A stretch of DNA of 9,744 nucleotides from Candidatus Poseidoniales archaeon (GTDB taxonomy: Archaea > Thermoplasmatota > Poseidoniia > Poseidoniales > Thalassarchaeaceae). Both the position numbers and the translations under genes were made by a program. This document shows positions 6,685-9,744 of this stretch, piece by piece. Position 1 is the first letter of the stretch; every line of letters begins with the position of its first letter. Below the pieces are notes generated by a model. The model was not told the DNA's origin. It worked only from the letters and a program-made list of their open reading frames with translations, and ran no database searches. The DNA lies in assembly GCA_028821815.1 (NCBI GenBank), contig JAPKEY010000046.1, forward strand, positions 1-9,744. Direction: 5' to 3'.

Positions 6685-7531
6685 TGACCAAACCATCGTC
6701 ATCATAGTCCCAATCAAGAATATCCCAGCCTGCAGCTTCGCAAGCCGCAATCACTGCATCCTGTCGTTGTGGGCCTGAAAGAAGGGCGACGCATCCGCCA
6801 CCACCTGCACCCAATGCTTTCCATGCTGCAATGTCTTTACGTTCAAGGAGTGGTTCGACAGTTTCTCGAAAGGGGTCATGAAGAGACAAGTCAAGTGCAT
6901 CAACACCTTTGCACACATCATGTAGTGCTTCAACAACCAAATTCCGTCTATCTTGATCAAGGCCTTGTGCCATCTTTCTCGCTGCCAATCGAATGGTCAT
7001 GAGTCCCTCTATGACACCTTCATCCTTGGATGCATATTTTTCCCAAATGGCATCGTGTAAATCTCCACTGACGTGTGGTATTCCTGTATTTGCGACAATC
7101 AGATGTTTTTGTAACCAAAATCTGGCACTTCGTGGTGGATCAAACGGCATTTCTTCGACAGCATCCCCGATGAACATCAGGTGATTGAATCCACCGTGTT
7201 TTGCAGCCCATTGGTCCTGTCTGCCACCAGTATTACCGAGTAGTGCCTCAAACTGGTATGCTGCTTCTTCTGCGTTGTCAGCACCGTTGATTGCGGCCAT
7301 CAATGCGACATTAATGGCCCCGGTAGTCCCTAAACCCGAACCGATGGGTGCATCACAACGATAGTTCACCGAAAGCCGCCCATCACCATCAATTTCCAAT
7401 GATGCATGGGCGTGAATATTGATGGCAACGTTGACGACTTCTCCCCCAACTTCGTGTGTATAGGGTGGGACATCCGTCCACCCCCCCGCCAAGTCTAGTC
7501 GCACCGGAGCACGGGCTTCTACACGCTTCAT
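6671..7531 (-). CDS. Compact GHMP sugar kinase, fucokinase/HddA-like
   Basis: GHMP-family sugar kinase of the branch holding L-fucokinase and D-glycero-D-manno-heptose 7-phosphate kinase (HddA), which phosphorylate the anomeric carbon with ATP. ARAPVRLDLAGGWTDVPPY at residues 6-24 is the hallmark N-terminus, followed by GGEVVNVAI at 29-37. The ATP loop is PIGSGLGTTGA at 62-72. GGRQDQWAAKHGGFN at 102-116 matches the 'GG-x-Q-D-Q-x-A-A-x-x-GG-F-N' block, and the C-terminal loop is GAGGGG. At 286 residues it is shorter than the usual 330-350: only about 30 residues separate the first motif block from the ATP loop, where HddA has roughly 70-80, so an internal strand/helix segment is missing. All catalytic motifs survive. 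It is the third visible gene of the minus-strand operon, 27 bases after the DUF2817 stop. Fucose, mannose, heptose or another hexose are all possible substrates. Confidence 0.82.
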   Translation of the reverse strand: MKRVEARAPVRLDLAGGWTDVPPYTHEVGGEVVNVAINIHAHASLEIDGDGRLSVNYRCDAPIGSGLGTTGAINVALMAAINGADNAEEAAYQFEALLGNTGGRQDQWAAKHGGFNHLMFIGDAVEEMPFDPPRSARFWLQKHLIVANTGIPHVSGDLHDAIWEKYASKDEGVIEGLMTIRLAARKMAQGLDQDRRNLVVEALHDVCKGVDALDLSLHDPFRETVEPLLERKDIAAWKALGAGGGGCVALLSGPQRQDAVIAACEAAGWDILDWDYDDDGLVINAS

Positions 7532-7541
7532 GTGACACGCC

Positions 7542-7560
7542 GAAGGGCCGCGCTCCCTTC
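7542..7560 (-). repeat. Intercistronic hairpin between DUF2817 and kinase genes
   Basis: GAAGGG at 7542-7547 pairs with CCCTTC at 7555-7560 around a 7-base GC-rich loop. It fills most of the 27-base gap and overlaps the DUF2817 stop codon at its edge. In the minus-strand mRNA it lies just before the kinase start codon. No T-tract follows, so it is more likely an RNA processing or translation-tuning element than a terminator; a chance palindrome is also possible. Confidence 0.4.
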
Positions 7561-8659
7561 ATCCCTCCGACAGATGTGCAATTGCATCTTCGATGATTGC
7601 CCTAGAGCGTTGTAGAATCAGTCTCCGCCATTTTAGTGACTGGGGGTTGAATGCATTGAGCATTTTGCGTCTCTCATTGCTCTTCAATAGGCGTAGGGGG
7701 GGTTTTCCACCCCATTGTGTGAGTCGATTTTCGGCGCGTGCCAATTTGAGTAGTGGAATCGGTTTGATAGTACCAAATTCTTGAGTGATATTTGTCCATT
7801 CTTTGTCAGGAAATCTGGCTTTGATACCCGCTTGAATCCCCCCCCTAATCTTGTATGCCACACCTTTGGCGGGATCTAACGGTTGAATTCGTGGCCCATA
7901 TCGTGCCTTCAATGCCACATCATCAATACCTTCTGCGACCAACAATGAATCGACCCCAAATGGTCCAAGCCCCGTGTGAAAATCAATCCAGATAATCTGC
8001 TTTACATTTGACAACTTTCGTTCACACCAATCAATGAAATTCTGACTAGATTCTGCTAATTGAGTACCGCCATATTGTAGTGATGTTGGCCGTGTATACT
8101 GTCCTTCTTGAACCGCTTGCTTTGCATTTGGAAAACCCAACCAAAATGCGTGCCATGCCGCTCGTATCGTGTAGTACTCTCTACCCTTTTTCATGCTTGT
8201 AGGATTCAGTAGAGGATCTAAGCGAGCATAGTTTTCCGGCTCACCTTCATAATCCTCACCAGGGGGTAAGAAATTCCTATTCAGATCTGCATTGTCCTCA
8301 TTGACTCTTCGTAACCACGCCATTCCCCAAGGGTTGATTGCGTGTGCAAATACAATTGCACAGTCATCAGGCAATGACAATTCTTGGGATTTGAATCCCT
8401 CCAGAATCCACATGGAAGCAGCGGAACCGGGAAACCCTTCCACCCCGTGAACACCAGATGTGTGGAGGATTAATTTCGTCGCATTTTTGGGCCCAATCCA
8501 AAGAAAATCAGTTGATAACGTTTCATCATGTGGTCCTTTCTTTGAAATTGGTAAAGTTTCAATTTCAATATCCATATCCTCTGCACGGTCCAATAATCGT
8601 TGCCTTGCCGTCACATATTCTGTGGCGAAGCAACGTTGGATATCCGCATCATTTGGCAT
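7559..8659 (-). CDS. DUF2817 (M14-like) zinc carboxypeptidase family protein
   Basis: Predicted cytoplasmic zinc hydrolase of the DUF2817 family (PF10994), related to M14 carboxypeptidases; members are generally uncharacterised. SGVHGVEGFPGS at residues 68-79 contains the H71-x2-E74 zinc pair. HAINPWGMAWLRRVNEDNADLNRNF at 106-130 is the family's most conserved block, with N127-R128 like the substrate-carboxylate contacts of M14 enzymes. IDFHTGLG at 225-232 gives the third ligand H228, and TQEFGT at 292-297 gives E294 in the place of the M14 catalytic glutamate. All four key positions are intact at 366 residues, the usual family length. The ATG lies nine bases after the GH38 stop, so translation is probably coupled. 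An eight-base C tract (7838-7845) and a seven-base G tract (7696-7702) lie in the gene. The substrate is unknown; a role in trimming glycopeptides or amide-linked sugars would suit the neighbours but is inference. Confidence 0.88.
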   Translation of the reverse strand: MPNDADIQRCFATEYVTARQRLLDRAEDMDIEIETLPISKKGPHDETLSTDFLWIGPKNATKLILHTSGVHGVEGFPGSAASMWILEGFKSQELSLPDDCAIVFAHAINPWGMAWLRRVNEDNADLNRNFLPPGEDYEGEPENYARLDPLLNPTSMKKGREYYTIRAAWHAFWLGFPNAKQAVQEGQYTRPTSLQYGGTQLAESSQNFIDWCERKLSNVKQIIWIDFHTGLGPFGVDSLLVAEGIDDVALKARYGPRIQPLDPAKGVAYKIRGGIQAGIKARFPDKEWTNITQEFGTIKPIPLLKLARAENRLTQWGGKPPLRLLKSNERRKMLNAFNPQSLKWRRLILQRSRAIIEDAIAHLSEG

Positions 8660-8668
8660 GTCATTGCC

Positions 8669-9744
8669 TCAGTTGAAGCGCCATGTACCAATTGTCTTGG
8701 CATTGAGTTTTGCGGGCCAACCCGATTTACTGATTCGTGGTTTGGTTGTTTCATTTTCAAGCAAGTCACATCCACGGACATTGAAGAGTGGCAAATCGGT
8801 CTCTATCCTTCCTTCCCAAACCTCATTCGTTGGATTGTAGAGGCGAACCACGTTTCCATTTCCGTTTGCAGCTGGTTTCAGGCAAGCAATGATAGGTGTT
8901 GGGCCAGTTCCAACAAGTCGAATTGATTGCAATTTTTGACCACGTGATCCTTCCGTACAAACCTCATCAAATTCCCCATCCAGTTGTGGTTTTGGTAGGG
9001 CTGAGATAATGCTTGCTTGACATGCGTAGGTCTCTGCAATTTGGTGAATATTCGCTTCTGCCCATGAATCCTCGTAGGCCATGATAGCCCAACGTGTGCA
9101 GTGTGTCCCTTTGCATTGAGCCCCCGGTGCTTCGAATACGGGGCCAGCCCGATTTCGACGACTGGCAAACCCATCTCTGCTGAGGTGCCCAGTTGCTCGC
9201 AATAGTGTTACGGCGAGGGTTGTTCCATCTTCACCAGTTATCGCTTCGTATTCATTTGAACCTGGACAGAATAGTGCCACTCCTCCGCTTTTTTCTTCCA
9301 CCATCAACATGTCACTGAAGTGGTGAGTTGGAACATGTGGCTGTTCCCAATCTGGTAGATGTGGCCAATTGGCTGGGCGTTCAACAATATCGAAGGCAGC
9401 TCCAGCATGCACTTTCTTCGCGTCAACACCTGTGGGTACATGCAATCTCAAGCGATGATCTTCGCAGGTATTGTTGGTCCATGTTTCAATTTCGACCATT
9501 GCATGCCCACTTCGTAAGGTAATGTAGTGATCAATGGTATTCCACTCCATTTCTTCGCTGCGCTTTTGGGTGGCATTGTCGAACCGAAGGGGCAGGGCCC
9601 AAGCGATGTGAAGGCGAATGGTCGCCGTCCAATCGTCTTGTTGCTCAATTGTAAGATAGACTTGCCGATTCGCCTCATCTTTGTCGGCAAATCGCTCATC
9701 AGTTGCCAAGATGCGCTTTGACATTTTTGAACCACGGCCTGCTG
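8669..9744 (-). CDS. GH38 alpha-mannosidase, C-terminal part (runs off the window)
   Basis: C-terminal beta-sandwich region of a glycoside hydrolase family 38 alpha-mannosidase, whose members remove alpha-linked mannose. The frame is open, without a stop, from the first Met at 9724 back to the window edge, so that Met is probably internal. Residue numbers below count from it. Diagnostic blocks are DHRLRLHVPTG at 89-99, FDIVERP at 111-117, GVALFCPGSNEYE at 148-160, TLLRATGHLSR at 173-183, GAQCKGTH at 201-208 and RLYNPTNEVWEG at 294-305, in the order seen in GH38 enzymes. The catalytic alpha/beta domain with its nucleophile aspartate and zinc site, and the helical bundle, are absent here and should lie upstream beyond 9744. 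The gene heads the visible minus-strand operon with the DUF2817 and kinase genes. If no catalytic domain lies upstream, this would be a stand-alone accessory domain or a broken gene. Confidence 0.85.
   Translation of the reverse strand, partial: AGRGSKMSKRILATDERFADKDEANRQVYLTIEQQDDWTATIRLHIAWALPLRFDNATQKRSEEMEWNTIDHYITLRSGHAMVEIETWTNNTCEDHRLRLHVPTGVDAKKVHAGAAFDIVERPANWPHLPDWEQPHVPTHHFSDMLMVEEKSGGVALFCPGSNEYEAITGEDGTTLAVTLLRATGHLSRDGFASRRNRAGPVFEAPGAQCKGTHCTRWAIMAYEDSWAEANIHQIAETYACQASIISALPKPQLDGEFDEVCTEGSRGQKLQSIRLVGTGPTPIIACLKPAANGNGNVVRLYNPTNEVWEGRIETDLPLFNVRGCDLLENETTKPRISKSGWPAKLNAKTIGTWRFN

Noticed and set aside
1..9744. CRISPR array, insertion element, attachment site or prophage remnant
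   Set aside because: I saw no regularly spaced repeats, transposase or integrase motifs, terminal inverted repeats, or phage-like genes.

Overview
The window is a densely coding stretch (about 95% coding, moderate GC) with ten protein genes and no RNA gene, CRISPR array or insertion element that I could find. The gene content and promoter style suggest a free-living prokaryote, possibly a marine Thermoplasmatota archaeon (Poseidoniales/Marine Group II type). The clues are a short divergent promoter whose AT box lies about 28 bases from both start codons (typical of leaderless archaeal transcripts), mostly weak Shine-Dalgarno sites, and an M28 peptidase with an N-terminal signal and a C-terminal membrane anchor. 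This placement is inference; no ribosomal or marker gene is present.

Layout from left to right: a short CPYC glutaredoxin (+) ends against a membrane-anchored M28 metallopeptidase (-). A GC-rich divergent gap with a perfect 8-bp hairpin follows, then a UlaG-like metallo-beta-lactamase-fold hydrolase (+). Its end overlaps the end of a sugar-phosphate nucleotidyltransferase (-). That gene shares a 55-base divergent promoter with a three-gene plus-strand operon: a glucuronokinase-like GHMP kinase, a protein resembling GH67 alpha-glucuronidase, and a 291-residue protein I do not recognise. The operon ends in an overlap with a minus-strand operon that enters from beyond the right edge: the C-terminal part of a GH38 alpha-mannosidase, a DUF2817 (M14-like) zinc peptidase, and a compact fucokinase/HddA-type GHMP kinase.

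The central idea is a cytoplasmic sugar-salvage island. The GH67-like enzyme would release glucuronic acid, the glucuronokinase-like protein would make glucuronic acid 1-phosphate, and the divergently transcribed nucleotidyltransferase would convert it to an NDP-sugar. The neighbouring GH38 / sugar-kinase operon looks like a parallel branch for a neutral sugar. With two peptidase families nearby, the set would suit recycling of glycoproteins or uronic-acid-rich glycans. Glucuronokinase is best known from plants, so a prokaryotic locus joining it to a candidate glucuronidase and a nucleotidyltransferase is the most interesting feature here.
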